DNA from: CAZJWR01 sp964549765
GTDB lineage: Bacteria; Zixibacteria; MSB-5A5; GN15; JAAZOE01
Assembly: GCA_964549765.1 (NCBI GenBank)
Contig: CAZJWR010000013.1
Coordinates: forward strand, 4,512 to 68,511
Direction: 5' to 3'
DNA length: 64,000 bases
The translations under genes and the position numbers were made by a program. The notes below the pieces were generated by a model, which had not been told where the DNA came from, made no database searches, and saw only the letters and a list, made by a program, of their open reading frames with translations. Below are positions 42,844-51,679 of this stretch, piece by piece (position 1 is the stretch's first letter; each line of letters opens with the position of its first letter).

Positions 42844-44115
42844 ATGGCAAGAAACAACAAGAAAACGACCCTCCTGATTGATCATATCGGCCAGTTGGTC
42901 ACGATGAAGGGTGCGGTGCCGAGGCGAGGCCCGGACATGGCCGAAATCGGACTGATCACGGACGGCGCGGTCGCGATCTCCGGCGATGAAATCACCGCCG
43001 TCGGCAAAACCGACGAGGTCGCCCGGCAGGTCAACCCCGCGGAAAACTGCGTCATGATATCCGGTGAAAATAAAGTCGTCACCCCGGGCTTGATCGATCC
43101 CCATACGCATCCGGTTTTCGCGCGCACCCGGGAAATCGAATTCGAAATGCGCCTGACGGGAAAAAGCTACATGGAAATCGCCCGCGCCGGCGGCGGAATC
43201 CGGTCTTCGGTGCGTGATCTCCGGGAAACTTCCGAGGACGATCTTTACGCTCGTTCGCAGAAAACCATCCAGAACCTGATGGCTCACGGGATTACCTCGA
43301 TCGAGGCCAAATCCGGATACGGGTTGTCGACCGAATCGGAAATCAAATCTCTGGAAGTGATCAGGCGTCTCAACGAGCGGGAACCGATGGACCTCTACCC
43401 GACCTTTTTGGGAGCGCACGAAGTCCCCGATGAATACCGCGACCGGCATGCGGATTATGTCTCTCTCGTAATCGATGAGATGATTCCGGCGGTAGCCGAG
43501 AAGAATCTGGCAATATTTTGCGACGTTTTCTGTGAGGACGGGGTATTTACGGTCGAGGAATCCCGGAAGATTCTCAAGGCGGCTCAGAGAGCGGGGATGA
43601 AGGCCAAAATCCACGCGGATGAGCTCAAATCGACCGGTGGCGCGGAACTGGCGGCCGAAATCGGAGCCGTGTCGGCCGATCATCTGGTATACATATCGGA
43701 AAAGGGTACCAATCTTCTTTCCAAGTCCGATACCGTCGCCGTGCTTCTTCCGGGAACATCGTTCGCGCTGGGACTCGACGAGGCCGCGCCGGCGCGGAAG
43801 ATGATCGAGAAAGGCGTCATCGTGGCGCTCTCGACCGATTGCAATCCAGGGTCGTCGATGACCGAGTCGTTGCCGATGATTATTTCGCTGGCGGCGATAA
43901 AATACCGCATGACAGCGGCCGAATCGTTAGCGGCGGTAACGGTCAACGCCGCCTGCGCCATTGGCCAGAGTCACCGTCTGGGACGGCTGGAGGCCGGGCT
44001 GCCGGCCGATCTGGTGGTATGGGACATGCAAGATTATCGGGAACTCCCCTACCACTATGGTGTTAACTTGGTAGAGTCGGTGATAAAAAACGGGAAAGTG
44101 ATAAACGGCGGATGA
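42844..44115 (+). CDS. hutI: Imidazolonepropionase
   Basis: 423 residues; AGGGCGG precedes the ATG. It is an amidohydrolase-fold enzyme. The metal site includes VTPGLIDPHTHPVF, an IHADE segment, and SADHLVYISE. The substrate loop RAGGGIRSSV, the conserved YGLSTESEIKSLEVI and STDCNPGSSMTESLP complete the family pattern. It opens imidazolonepropionate to formiminoglutamate. The stop overlaps the lptE start by ATGA, an unusual coupling of amino-acid degradation with an outer-membrane gene. Confidence 0.95.
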   Translation: MARNNKKTTLLIDHIGQLVTMKGAVPRRGPDMAEIGLITDGAVAISGDEITAVGKTDEVARQVNPAENCVMISGENKVVTPGLIDPHTHPVFARTREIEFEMRLTGKSYMEIARAGGGIRSSVRDLRETSEDDLYARSQKTIQNLMAHGITSIEAKSGYGLSTESEIKSLEVIRRLNEREPMDLYPTFLGAHEVPDEYRDRHADYVSLVIDEMIPAVAEKNLAIFCDVFCEDGVFTVEESRKILKAAQRAGMKAKIHADELKSTGGAELAAEIGAVSADHLVYISEKGTNLLSKSDTVAVLLPGTSFALGLDEAAPARKMIEKGVIVALSTDCNPGSSMTESLPMIISLAAIKYRMTAAESLAAVTVNAACAIGQSHRLGRLEAGLPADLVVWDMQDYRELPYHYGVNLVESVIKNGKVINGG

Positions 44116-44600
44116 AGACTGCCGGATTGGTTATACTGGGCTTTTGCCTGGCGGTTGTAACGGGGTGCGGAGTTTATTCATTTTCCGGGGCGGGCAAGGC
44201 CCCATTTGAAACGCTGACTGTGAGTCCTTTCGCCAACAACACGATCGAGTATGAATTGGGAGATCGCCTGACCGATGCCGTGGTGGATGCCTTTATCCGG
44301 GAAAATCTGGTCAAAATCGTGGAGCCGGCTCGGGCTGAGGCGGTCATGGACGGTACAGTCGTGAGTTATCGCCGGGATCCCTACACGTATGATCAGCAGG
44401 ATATCGTCACCCAGTACGCGGTCAAGGTTTCGATCCAGGTCAAGGTGCTCAAGTCCGAATCCGAAGATATAATATGGGAGAAAGATTTTTACGCCGAAGG
44501 CGTGTACGACGTCGATACAGAGACCGAGGAAGACGGTCAGGCGCGGGCCATAACGCTTTTGACGGCGGATATCGTGAATAATACGACAAAAAGCTGGTAG
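44112..44600 (+). CDS. lptE: LptE-like LPS-assembly lipoprotein
   Basis: 162 residues. The lipobox is VVTGCGVYSF, then FETLTVSPFANNTIEYELGD and RLTDAVVDAFIRENLVKIV. AEAVMDGTVVSYRRDPYTYD, VKVSIQVKVLKSESEDIIWE and a C-terminal helix follow. This is the LptE pattern: an alpha/beta lipoprotein plugging the LptD barrel that inserts LPS in the outer membrane. It fits a cell that also carries Kdo and lipid A genes. LptD is not in the window. Confidence 0.85.
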   Translation: MKTAGLVILGFCLAVVTGCGVYSFSGAGKAPFETLTVSPFANNTIEYELGDRLTDAVVDAFIRENLVKIVEPARAEAVMDGTVVSYRRDPYTYDQQDIVTQYAVKVSIQVKVLKSESEDIIWEKDFYAEGVYDVDTETEEDGQARAITLLTADIVNNTTKSW

Positions 44601-44665
44601 CGGCGGCGGCGCCAGAGGGTAAAAGAAGAGAAGGCTTTCTGGCAGCGTTAGGGCCGGAGGTCGGG

Positions 44666-45670
44666 ATGAAGTCCGAGGACAGCAAAAATCAGAAAGACCC
44701 GAAAATGAAAAAAAGCATGAAGGTTCGAAAGATAACGATAATCGCAGGGCTGGTCATTATTCTGGTGGCGGCAGCGGCGGGAATCACGACGGCGGCGGGT
44801 ATCAACAAAAATGCAGGCACCACCGGGTTTTCATTCCTGAAACTCGGCGTCGGCGCCAAGGCGGTGGCCATGGGCGGCGCGGCGTCGGCGCTGGCCGGCG
44901 ATCCGTCGATTATCTATTACAACCCCGCCGGAACCAAATTCCTGCATCGGCGGCAGCTTCTAGCCGGGTATCACAATTACGTCCTCGATATCCAATCGGG
45001 ATTTTTGGCGCATACCCGACCCCTGACCGATAAATTCAGCGGCGGGGTATTTGTCGATTATCTGAATTTCGGTAAATTCACGCGGACCGACATCAACGGC
45101 GTGCCGTCGGACGAATTTTCGGGCGGAGACTTTCTCTTCGGACTCAACGGCTCGATGATGGTCAGGCCGGGACTGGCGGTGGGATTGAATCTGAAATACA
45201 TGCACGAGGCGGCGGATTCCTACGGTTCGGATGCCTTCGCGGCCGACGTGGGCGTCATGTATCGGCTCCCCGATTCACTGACGACGCTCGGGCTTTCGGC
45301 CTACAATCTGGGCGGAGTTCTTTCGGGCTATTCGGATCACAAGGATAAACTGCCGTACGGCGTTCGTGGCGGCGTCTCGCATTCATTGCGCGAATTGCCG
45401 CTGGTAGTGGCAATCGACGGCGTCCTGCCCAATGACAACGATCCCTACGTGAACCTCGGCGCGGAGTTCTACAAGTTCGAACCGCTGTATCTGCGGGTGG
45501 GATATTCTCTTTTCGGCGAAAACTACAAAACCGGATCGAGCTCGGACGGCTGGGGCGGTTTTGCCGCCGGATTCGGTCTGGACATCAAGGATTATCATAT
45601 TTCATACGCCTTCATGCCATACCTGGACCTCGGGTCCAGTCATCGGGTCACCATTACGGGGGAATTCTAA
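44666..45670 (+). CDS. PorV/PorQ-family outer-membrane protein
   Basis: 334 residues from ATG 44666 with GGAGG upstream; a later ATG at 44705 is possible. A hydrophobic export signal (about 25-45) leads to the typical FLKLGVGAKAVAMGGAASAL and GDPSIIYYNPAGT, then repeated beta-strands ending in an aromatic F. PorV-like barrels act with the type IX secretion system or as fatty-acid-transporter-like channels. Sorting-type C-termini as at 36479 would suit such a system, but no core T9SS gene is in the window. Confidence 0.85.
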   Translation: MKSEDSKNQKDPKMKKSMKVRKITIIAGLVIILVAAAAGITTAAGINKNAGTTGFSFLKLGVGAKAVAMGGAASALAGDPSIIYYNPAGTKFLHRRQLLAGYHNYVLDIQSGFLAHTRPLTDKFSGGVFVDYLNFGKFTRTDINGVPSDEFSGGDFLFGLNGSMMVRPGLAVGLNLKYMHEAADSYGSDAFAADVGVMYRLPDSLTTLGLSAYNLGGVLSGYSDHKDKLPYGVRGGVSHSLRELPLVVAIDGVLPNDNDPYVNLGAEFYKFEPLYLRVGYSLFGENYKTGSSSDGWGGFAAGFGLDIKDYHISYAFMPYLDLGSSHRVTITGEF

Positions 45671-45673
45671 ATC

Positions 45674-46132
45674 ATGAGGAAAGTAAGCGTGCTCTTGGCG
45701 CCGGCGATATTTCTCATCGTCGCCGGATGCAGTTCCGGCCCCAACACCAGTTCCGATCCCACGAAAGTCGTGGTGCAAATGTTTCGGGCCATCGAGAATA
45801 ACGACCGCGACAAGCTGGCGCATTATCTCGATTTTCCGGCGCTGATGACGCCGACAGGGTCGGATTACGCGCTGAATATGGATACGGCGCGATTATTCAC
45901 CAATCCGGAAGCGATCCTGGATGATTTACTGCCGGGAGGTAAAACTTACGAAGCCTGGAAAGACCTGCAGAAGATCGTCAACAAGGTGATTTCGCAATCG
46001 CCGGATTCGGCACTGGTGGAAGTAACGTTCAATAACAAACAGACGGGACGGGCGTATCGCACCACTTTCGGCCTCGACAAAGTGAATGACGTCTGGAAGG
46101 TTTATAGTTTCAACGTGCCGACCAGCGAGTAG
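45674..46132 (+). CDS. Small lipoprotein, DUF4878/NTF2-like
   Basis: 152 residues, 3 bases after the previous stop, with its start at ATGAGGAAAG. The lipobox is LIVAGCSS. The mature part has the pattern VVQMFRAIENNDRDKLAHYL, a mid helix, and SALVEVTFNNKQTGRAYRTT followed by NDVWKVYSFNVP. This resembles NTF2-like lipoproteins such as DUF4878. It probably sits in the outer membrane. Function unknown. Confidence 0.7.
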   Translation: MRKVSVLLAPAIFLIVAGCSSGPNTSSDPTKVVVQMFRAIENNDRDKLAHYLDFPALMTPTGSDYALNMDTARLFTNPEAILDDLLPGGKTYEAWKDLQKIVNKVISQSPDSALVEVTFNNKQTGRAYRTTFGLDKVNDVWKVYSFNVPTSE

Positions 46133-46140
46133 TGCATCGG

Positions 46141-46191
46141 TTTCGGATAAGACGGCGCCGGGCTGAATCGCGCGGTGGGTCGTATCCGAAA
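46141..46191. other. Stem-loop after the lipoprotein gene
   Basis: TTTCGGATA (46141-46149) pairs perfectly with TATCCGAAA (46183-46191). One mismatch and GAC/GTC extend it inward. No T-run follows, so it may be a 3' UTR structure rather than a terminator. Confidence 0.45.
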
Positions 46192-46280
46192 GACAAGAAG
46201 CAAGACCACGTATTCAAGCGGGTCGATGCAGATATCGATTCGCTTTTTTTATGATCAATGCTCCATACCGGATAAAAAAA

Positions 46281-46361
46281 GGAAGTTTGCCGGCCAAGGC
46301 TCTCGTAGGGACAGAGGGGGGAAGTCCCCAATTCGAACCCATGGGATGGCGACAAACTTCC
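46281..46361. other. 81-bp element with 9-bp terminal inverted repeats
   Basis: GGAAGTTTG (46281-46289) and CAAACTTCC (46353-46361) bound an 81-base segment. The inside contains GGGG-GAAGT-CCCC and a TTCGAAC loop-like string, which is tRNA-like in size and flavour, but no cloverleaf can be drawn. It may be a structured RNA, a decayed tRNA-like sequence or a tiny mobile palindrome. Confidence 0.4.
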
Positions 46362-46409
46362 ATGGTCAAGTAAATAAAAATCCGCAATTTGTCAAGGAGT
46401 TTATATCTA

Positions 46410-46490
46410 ATGAGTAATATCCCGTTTGTTAAGCGATTGGCTGTCATGGACTTGAGGGAAATAGAAATATTCAAATGGGGATTCGCATAA
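46410..46490 (+). CDS. Possible 26-residue small ORF
   Basis: A frame beginning MSNIPFVKRLAVMDLREI and ending FKWGFA follows AAGGAG at a spacing of about 10. It lies in a non-coding stretch before a strong terminator. No similarity is recognised and length gives little statistical support. It could be a leader or chance frame. Confidence 0.25.
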   Translation: MSNIPFVKRLAVMDLREIEIFKWGFA

Positions 46491-46533
46491 GGGGATCGAA
46501 GGGTCAAAAACTGATCATTTTGCCATCTGAAAC

Positions 46534-46564
46534 AAAAAACCCGCCGTGGAGGCGGGCTTTTTGC
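46534..46564. terminator. Bidirectional rho-independent terminator
   Basis: AAAAAA-CCCGCC-GTGGA-GGCGGG-CTTTTT: a 6-bp GC stem flanked by an A-run and a T-run. It lies between the plus-strand genes ending near 46132 and the minus-strand gene ending at 46602, so it can stop both transcripts. Confidence 0.8.
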
Positions 46565-46601
46565 TTGGTCGCATGTTCGGAAAATTTTTCCGTCGCGAGG
46601 A

Positions 46602-47717
46602 TTATTGGAATACCAGATAAAACGGTTCATGGCCGAGATGTTTGATCCCGGAATTATCGGTGACCGCGATGGTTATGGAGATCGAATCCGGCGTGCCGAA
46701 AGCGAATGAGATATCATCGGTATCTCCGGTGGTCAAAGCCCGTCGCAGAACCAGCGTCCATTTTCCACCTTCGAATATGGATTGGGCCTGCACATCCCAT
46801 CGATGACCGTCGTGACCGCTCTGGTCCCAGATGTAATATCCCGGCAGAGAAAGCCCGTAGGGCGGTTGCGTCGGCGGGAAAATGACCCAGTTCAGATTGG
46901 GGTCGAAGGGTACGAACAAGCCGTTGGGCATGTCGCTTTCCAATAGGCCGGGGCCGGTGTAGGCGGTGCTATCGGGGTGCATCTTTTTCGGATTGACTAT
47001 TAGATAGGTCCCGACGTCTTGGAGAACGTCGAAATTGCGATAGTAAAGGCTGTCTCCTGTCTGGCTGACGATCGCATCGGGGCGCACCAGTTCCGTCGTC
47101 ATATGCATGTCATCGGCCAGCTTGGCCAAACCGGTGCGGTTGGCTTTCCAATCCCAGACATCGGCGTTGTCGCCGGCCGCGCCATAGAACTGCCAGCCGG
47201 AAGCCGACGTATCGGAAGCGGCATGGCACATGGCGGCGCAGTCGGCTCCATTGGTGCCGCCCCTGTCGAACACCGCGTAGAAACGATCCTCATTGAAGGC
47301 GATGTCGCTGGTGTCCTCGGGATAGTTGACTACCCATTCGACATGGCCCTGCACCCAGCCAGCCCGCAGTTGCCCGAAGCGGTCGCTTTCATCCAAATCA
47401 TTCCATTGAACCCAGATATACAGCAGCGAATCATCGGCGATCAGCGCCTTCATATCGAGATTCGTGTTGGTGTTGGCCGGCAGATTGGCGTTGTAATCGA
47501 CCTTGGTTCCCATCGGAATGGTGACGGCGTCGATGGTATCCCAAACCGGGGACGCAAGGGCATCGGCGAACGTGGGATCCTGATGGGCCTCGACGACGAC
47601 TCGCGGGGGTGGCGTTACCGGCGGCGGTTCGACGCCATTATCGCCCTTGCTGCTACAGCCGTTGAATATCGCCATGAGGAAGACCAACGAGGCCAGGGAA
47701 AAAAATGAACGAATCAT
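46602..47717 (-). CDS. Lipoprotein with ethylbenzene-dehydrogenase-type haem domain
   Basis: 371 residues with GGGAGG before the ATG. The lipobox is IFNGCSS. A proline-rich linker (PPPVTPPPRV) is followed by an EB_dh/DOMON-like beta domain, with AHQDPTFADALASPVWD, LLYIWVQWNDLDESDR and DRFYAVFDRG. A CAAMCH motif near residue 160 looks like a c-type haem site with three rather than two residues between the cysteines. Similar proteins bind haem at the gamma subunit of dimethylsulfide or ethylbenzene dehydrogenases, or act in multihaem electron transfer. No partner oxidoreductase is nearby. Confidence 0.75.
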   Translation of the reverse strand: MIRSFFSLASLVFLMAIFNGCSSKGDNGVEPPPVTPPPRVVVEAHQDPTFADALASPVWDTIDAVTIPMGTKVDYNANLPANTNTNLDMKALIADDSLLYIWVQWNDLDESDRFGQLRAGWVQGHVEWVVNYPEDTSDIAFNEDRFYAVFDRGGTNGADCAAMCHAASDTSASGWQFYGAAGDNADVWDWKANRTGLAKLADDMHMTTELVRPDAIVSQTGDSLYYRNFDVLQDVGTYLIVNPKKMHPDSTAYTGPGLLESDMPNGLFVPFDPNLNWVIFPPTQPPYGLSLPGYYIWDQSGHDGHRWDVQAQSIFEGGKWTLVLRRALTTGDTDDISFAFGTPDSISITIAVTDNSGIKHLGHEPFYLVFQ

Positions 47718-47784
47718 ATATGCCTCCCGGTTAATTATGGAATAGTCGTATCTATAGCAAATAAACCGCTTCGGACCGGATTTG

Positions 47785-49560
47785 TCAAGCGGGGGATGCC
47801 GCCCGTTTGATAATAATCAGTGTCAAATCATCCATGCTCTGCTCCTGATCGGCGAAGTCCCTGACAGCTTTGATAATCTTGGCCCCGATGCGAGCGGCCG
47901 GGAGGTCCCGCGTCCGCTCGATCATCTCGATGACCCGATCGGTCTCGAACTGCTCGCCCCTGACATCCTCGGCCTCGGTGACGCCGTCGGTGAAGAAACA
48001 CAGGATATCGCCGGGGGCGATATACACCGGTCGCTCCTCATACTGGGAATTGGGCCGGATACCCATGAGGATGCCGCCCTCGGTCAGATTCTCGACGCCG
48101 CCTCCCGTTCGCAGCAACAATCCGGGGTTGTGGCCGCAATTCGAGAAGGTGAAGATCGAGTTCTTGCTGTCGAGCACGCCGTAGATGGCGGTAACGAAAT
48201 TTTCCGGCTCCAACGATTCGCACAGCAGATTGTTGACCTTGTGGCAAATGGTCCGAATGGCATAATTGTTGCGGATTTCCGCGATAAGCGACGCCCGGAA
48301 GGACGCCATGATCAATGACGCCGGGATACCCTTGCCGGAAACATCGGCGATAGCGATGCCGAGCTGATTGTCGACGATATCGATGAAATCGTAATAATCG
48401 CCGCCGACCTCTCCCGACGGGATATTCGTTCCCCAGATATCGTAGCCGGGAATTTTCGGCACCTGTTTGGGTAGAAACGTCTTCTGGATGGTGCGGGCAA
48501 TGGACAGCTGTTCCTCTATTTTTTTCTGCTCAAGGATATATTTGTGCATGCGCGCCCGATCGATGGATATGGCCGCCTGCGATGCGAACGTCGTCAGAAT
48601 CTCGCGATCCTCGTCGGTGAATCCATTGGTCCGATCGCTTTCGAGATTCAAAACGCCGATCATCCGTTCATCGGTCACCACCGGCACAACTATTTCGGAT
48701 TTCGTCTCCGGACGGGCGTTGATATAGCGATCATCTTTCGAAACGTCGGGTACGCTCTCGGTCTGGCCGGTGCGGGCCACGGTGCCGACGATGCCCTGGC
48801 CGATCTTGAGGCCGAGGTCCTTTTCGAGGACGGGATCGTAGCCGATCGATGTAATCGATTCGACGTCCTCGGTTTTCTCATCGATGAGGTAGACACCGCC
48901 GGCCTGAAAATCGACCACTTTCTGCAATGCCCGCAGGATGTTGCGAAGCAGTTCATCCAGAGTCAAAGGCGTCATGAGCTGTTTGCTGATGTCGAATAAT
49001 GTCTTCCGCTGCAACGCCTCGCGTTTGGCGCGCCGGTAGAGCTGGGCGTTGTTGATCGACAGCGCGATTTGATCCGAGAGGACATTGAGTGTATCCAGGT
49101 CGGACTGATCGAAGCCGCCGTCCCGTTTGTTCATGGCTTCGATGACGCCGAAGAAATTTCCTCGATGCGTCATGGGATAGCAGATGAGAGATCGAATCTC
49201 CACACCCTGCATTTCCTCGATTTCGCGGGAATACCGAGGATCATCGTGCGGCGTGTTGGTCAGCACCGGCTCGCGATGTTCCGCCACCCAGCCGACGAAT
49301 CCCTTGCCGACCGGAATGGTCAACTGGCGCGGTTCGTCGTCTCCCGAATAGAAACGGATGCGCAGGTCTTTATAGGCCGGGTCAAAGCGAAAAACCGTCG
49401 CCGCATCGGCATCGACCGCACGGGTGACCACCTGCAGGACGTTCTTCATCAAGGCTTCGTATTCCAGGGTGGAATTGAGCAGATGAGCCGCCTCGGCCAA
49501 AAGCGTTAGTTTTTCCGGCGTGCGCGCTTCTCGAGAGGCATTGTCCAATGGATCATTCAT
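47785..49560 (-). CDS. GAF-domain PP2C-type serine phosphatase (RsbU/SpoIIE family)
   Basis: 591 residues. Two GAF domains come first, about 15-165 (ALMKNVLQVVTRAVDADAAT) and about 185-345 (LLRNILRALQKVVDFQAGGV). A short coiled linker (LEQKKIEEQLSIARTIQKTF) and the phosphatase domain follow, with DIWGTNIPSGEVGGDYYDFI, the metal-binding Asp in IAIADVSGKGIPASLIMASF, and GDILCFFTDGVTEAED. It would dephosphorylate an anti-sigma antagonist in a partner-switching pathway when a GAF ligand is sensed. No anti-sigma partner is adjacent, so the target may be elsewhere. Cytosolic. Confidence 0.93.
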   Translation of the reverse strand: MNDPLDNASREARTPEKLTLLAEAAHLLNSTLEYEALMKNVLQVVTRAVDADAATVFRFDPAYKDLRIRFYSGDDEPRQLTIPVGKGFVGWVAEHREPVLTNTPHDDPRYSREIEEMQGVEIRSLICYPMTHRGNFFGVIEAMNKRDGGFDQSDLDTLNVLSDQIALSINNAQLYRRAKREALQRKTLFDISKQLMTPLTLDELLRNILRALQKVVDFQAGGVYLIDEKTEDVESITSIGYDPVLEKDLGLKIGQGIVGTVARTGQTESVPDVSKDDRYINARPETKSEIVVPVVTDERMIGVLNLESDRTNGFTDEDREILTTFASQAAISIDRARMHKYILEQKKIEEQLSIARTIQKTFLPKQVPKIPGYDIWGTNIPSGEVGGDYYDFIDIVDNQLGIAIADVSGKGIPASLIMASFRASLIAEIRNNYAIRTICHKVNNLLCESLEPENFVTAIYGVLDSKNSIFTFSNCGHNPGLLLRTGGGVENLTEGGILMGIRPNSQYEERPVYIAPGDILCFFTDGVTEAEDVRGEQFETDRVIEMIERTRDLPAARIGAKIIKAVRDFADQEQSMDDLTLIIIKRAASPA

Positions 49561-49617
49561 GGCAGGGAATGTAGGTGGAATTGGGCGTTTGTCAATCGGA
49601 AAGTGAGGAGAAAACGA

Positions 49618-50034
49618 TTACTTATCGCCCTCTCGAAGCATGCAGGCGTCGTCGATTATCTCCCGGTGATCGAAGGCCAGCGTCAATTCGCGCCAATTTC
49701 CGACCACTTCGGCCGAGGCGGCGTCCGATCCGGCTTTCATTTTGGAAACGTCCGCTTCAGCGAGATAGGCAATTGATACCGTATGTCCTCTTGGATCGCG
49801 ATCCGGCTTTGAGTAGACGCCAATCAGCCTGAGATTGCGGACTTCCAGCCCGATCTCCTCGCGCATTTCCCGGCGGCAGGCATCCTCGACCGTCTCGCCT
49901 ATTTCGACCGCCCCGCCCGGGAGAGCGTAATGGCCCTTATACGGATCATATTTGCGCCGGACAAGCACCACCGCGTCACCGTGGAATATGACACAATCGG
50001 CCGCCAACGCGGGACCATTGCTCCAACTTGCCAT
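49618..50034 (-). CDS. Nudix hydrolase
   Basis: 138 residues. The Nudix box GX5EX7REUXEEXGU is complete: GGAVEIGETVEDACRREMRE continues EIGLEV, residues about 40-63. ALPGG precedes it, as in ADP-ribose/NUDT-type enzymes. It hydrolyses a nucleoside diphosphate derivative with Mg; the substrate cannot be told. It lies 36 bases past the stop of the radical SAM gene on the same strand, so the two may be co-transcribed. Confidence 0.92.
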   Translation of the reverse strand: MASWSNGPALAADCVIFHGDAVVLVRRKYDPYKGHYALPGGAVEIGETVEDACRREMREEIGLEVRNLRLIGVYSKPDRDPRGHTVSIAYLAEADVSKMKAGSDAASAEVVGNWRELTLAFDHREIIDDACMLREGDK

Positions 50035-50070
50035 AACGACCTCCTGTCGATTCCGGCCGCCGAGACGAAT

Positions 50071-51513
50071 CTAACCCAACTCCACCTCAGCGTAACGCGG
50101 GTCGGTCTGCCATTTCGGCCAATAGGTGTCGGCGGCGATCCGAAAGGCGATCGGGCTAAGGGTTTCGCGAAGTGTCTTTTCCCGCTCGGCGATCATTTTG
50201 CGCCAGATGTTCTTCCCGTCGGCATCAAGGTCGCGCGACGGAATGACCAATCGGCTGCCCTCGAACTGATCCTCGTCCATCTTCCACCATTCCGGCCGAA
50301 GGAATTGCGTACCGTATTCGCGCTCGTACTTGTCGCGGTGAAAATCGATCTCGCTTCCGGGGAAATGAGCATAGTCATGGCAGGCCCAGATCAGCGACGA
50401 TGTTCCCCGGGCCAGTTCCCGATCCATGAAGGCGAATGTTTCGCGGACCGATTCCTCGGTGTCGCCGGGATGATTGAAAATCAGGTTCGCCCCATGGGCG
50501 ATATCGAATTCGGACAGCCGGTGGCTGACCTGCTGGAATTTTTCGAGATATTTGTGCGGATTGTTGGTTTTATTCATGATCCGCAGCATCCGGGGCGAGG
50601 CGCTTTCGAGGCCAAGTTGGATTTGCACTTTGAAATTCGACAGTAATTTGATGTCGTCGTCATCGAGGAAATCGGGGCGGGTCTCCAAAAGCAGCCAATA
50701 GTCGGGAGCCAGATCGGTCAGGCGGGAGAGGAAATCCTTTCTCCATTCCCGCTTGACGCCGAAACAAGCGTCGCCGAAGGCCACCGCCAGGGGATGAAAC
50801 CGGTCGCCGACGGCGCGCACCTGTTCGATAGCCTGCGCCGCCGCCATCGGCCGCCAGCGCGGCTCCTTGATCAATTCCATGCAGAAGGAGCATCGGAACG
50901 GACAGCCCCGGGAAAGAAATATACACATGGTGTTGAGCCCATCGGCGAATTCGGTTCGCGTCAAGTCGTCAATCAAATCCCAATTGATGGGCGCGTATTG
51001 GTCGGGCGGAAGCGGCGGCGATACGATTATTTTCGTTTCCGGCGGCCGCCCGACGGTCGAAAAGCCGCGGGCTATTTCAGTCAGGGCCAGTTCGCCCTCA
51101 CCTCGAACGACGTAGTCGATAACATTATCCTCGGTCAAAAAATCATTGGGGCAGGCGGTGGGATGATAGCCACCAACCACGACCAGGCAATCGGGATTCA
51201 GCTCGCGGGCCGTCCGCGCAGCGGTCATGGTCGATTTATAGCACAGGCTGGTCCAGCACGATATGGCCAGAATGTCGAATTTTTTACCGGCCAGAATCTC
51301 CTTCGTGCGCCGTTCGAAACGTTTTACCTGCACCCGCGTCTGCGGGCGGCCGATATCGATTTCGAGATCACCGTATTCGACCGGAAAATACTGCGAGAGA
51401 TACGATGCCAAAGTCAACTGGGCCGATTTGATCTGATCGCGACCGGCCCAATCCGGATAGTAATACGACGAAGGATACAGGGCCAAAATGGAGGGACGGA
51501 CGTGATGTTCCAT
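50071..51513 (-). CDS. B12-binding-domain radical SAM protein
   Basis: 480 residues. The N-terminal part (about 5-160) has a cobalamin-binding Rossmann-like layout with ILAISCWTSLCYKSTMTAAR, DCLVVVGGYHPTACP and VVRGEGELALTEIARG. The radical SAM core has the CxxxCxxC cluster site as Cys204, Cys208 and Cys211 (SRGCPFRCSFC), followed by LGLESASPRMLRIMNK. It belongs to the class with MiaB-like/BchE-like methylases and cyclases. The substrate is unknown; neighbours do not define a pathway. Confidence 0.9.
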   Translation of the reverse strand: MEHHVRPSILALYPSSYYYPDWAGRDQIKSAQLTLASYLSQYFPVEYGDLEIDIGRPQTRVQVKRFERRTKEILAGKKFDILAISCWTSLCYKSTMTAARTARELNPDCLVVVGGYHPTACPNDFLTEDNVIDYVVRGEGELALTEIARGFSTVGRPPETKIIVSPPLPPDQYAPINWDLIDDLTRTEFADGLNTMCIFLSRGCPFRCSFCMELIKEPRWRPMAAAQAIEQVRAVGDRFHPLAVAFGDACFGVKREWRKDFLSRLTDLAPDYWLLLETRPDFLDDDDIKLLSNFKVQIQLGLESASPRMLRIMNKTNNPHKYLEKFQQVSHRLSEFDIAHGANLIFNHPGDTEESVRETFAFMDRELARGTSSLIWACHDYAHFPGSEIDFHRDKYEREYGTQFLRPEWWKMDEDQFEGSRLVIPSRDLDADGKNIWRKMIAEREKTLRETLSPIAFRIAADTYWPKWQTDPRYAEVELG

Positions 51514-51679
51514 GATGCATAATCCTACTTCTTGTGTTGGACACGTGCACTACACCGCAGGAATTAACATAGTGACATTCTCCCGAAAATTCAAGCGGTT
51601 TCTTCAGGGCTGGAAGGCCATAATACGGCTCAGGCGAATATTGACAGCATCCTAAAACCTGATTTGTGGTAAACACGGA

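Noticed and set aside
46281..46361. Possible tRNA gene (81 bases, GGAAGTT/AACTTCC ends, TTCGAA string)
   Set aside because: On neither strand do a D-arm, a 7-base anticodon loop and a T-arm next to the acceptor stem form together; there is no CCA end.
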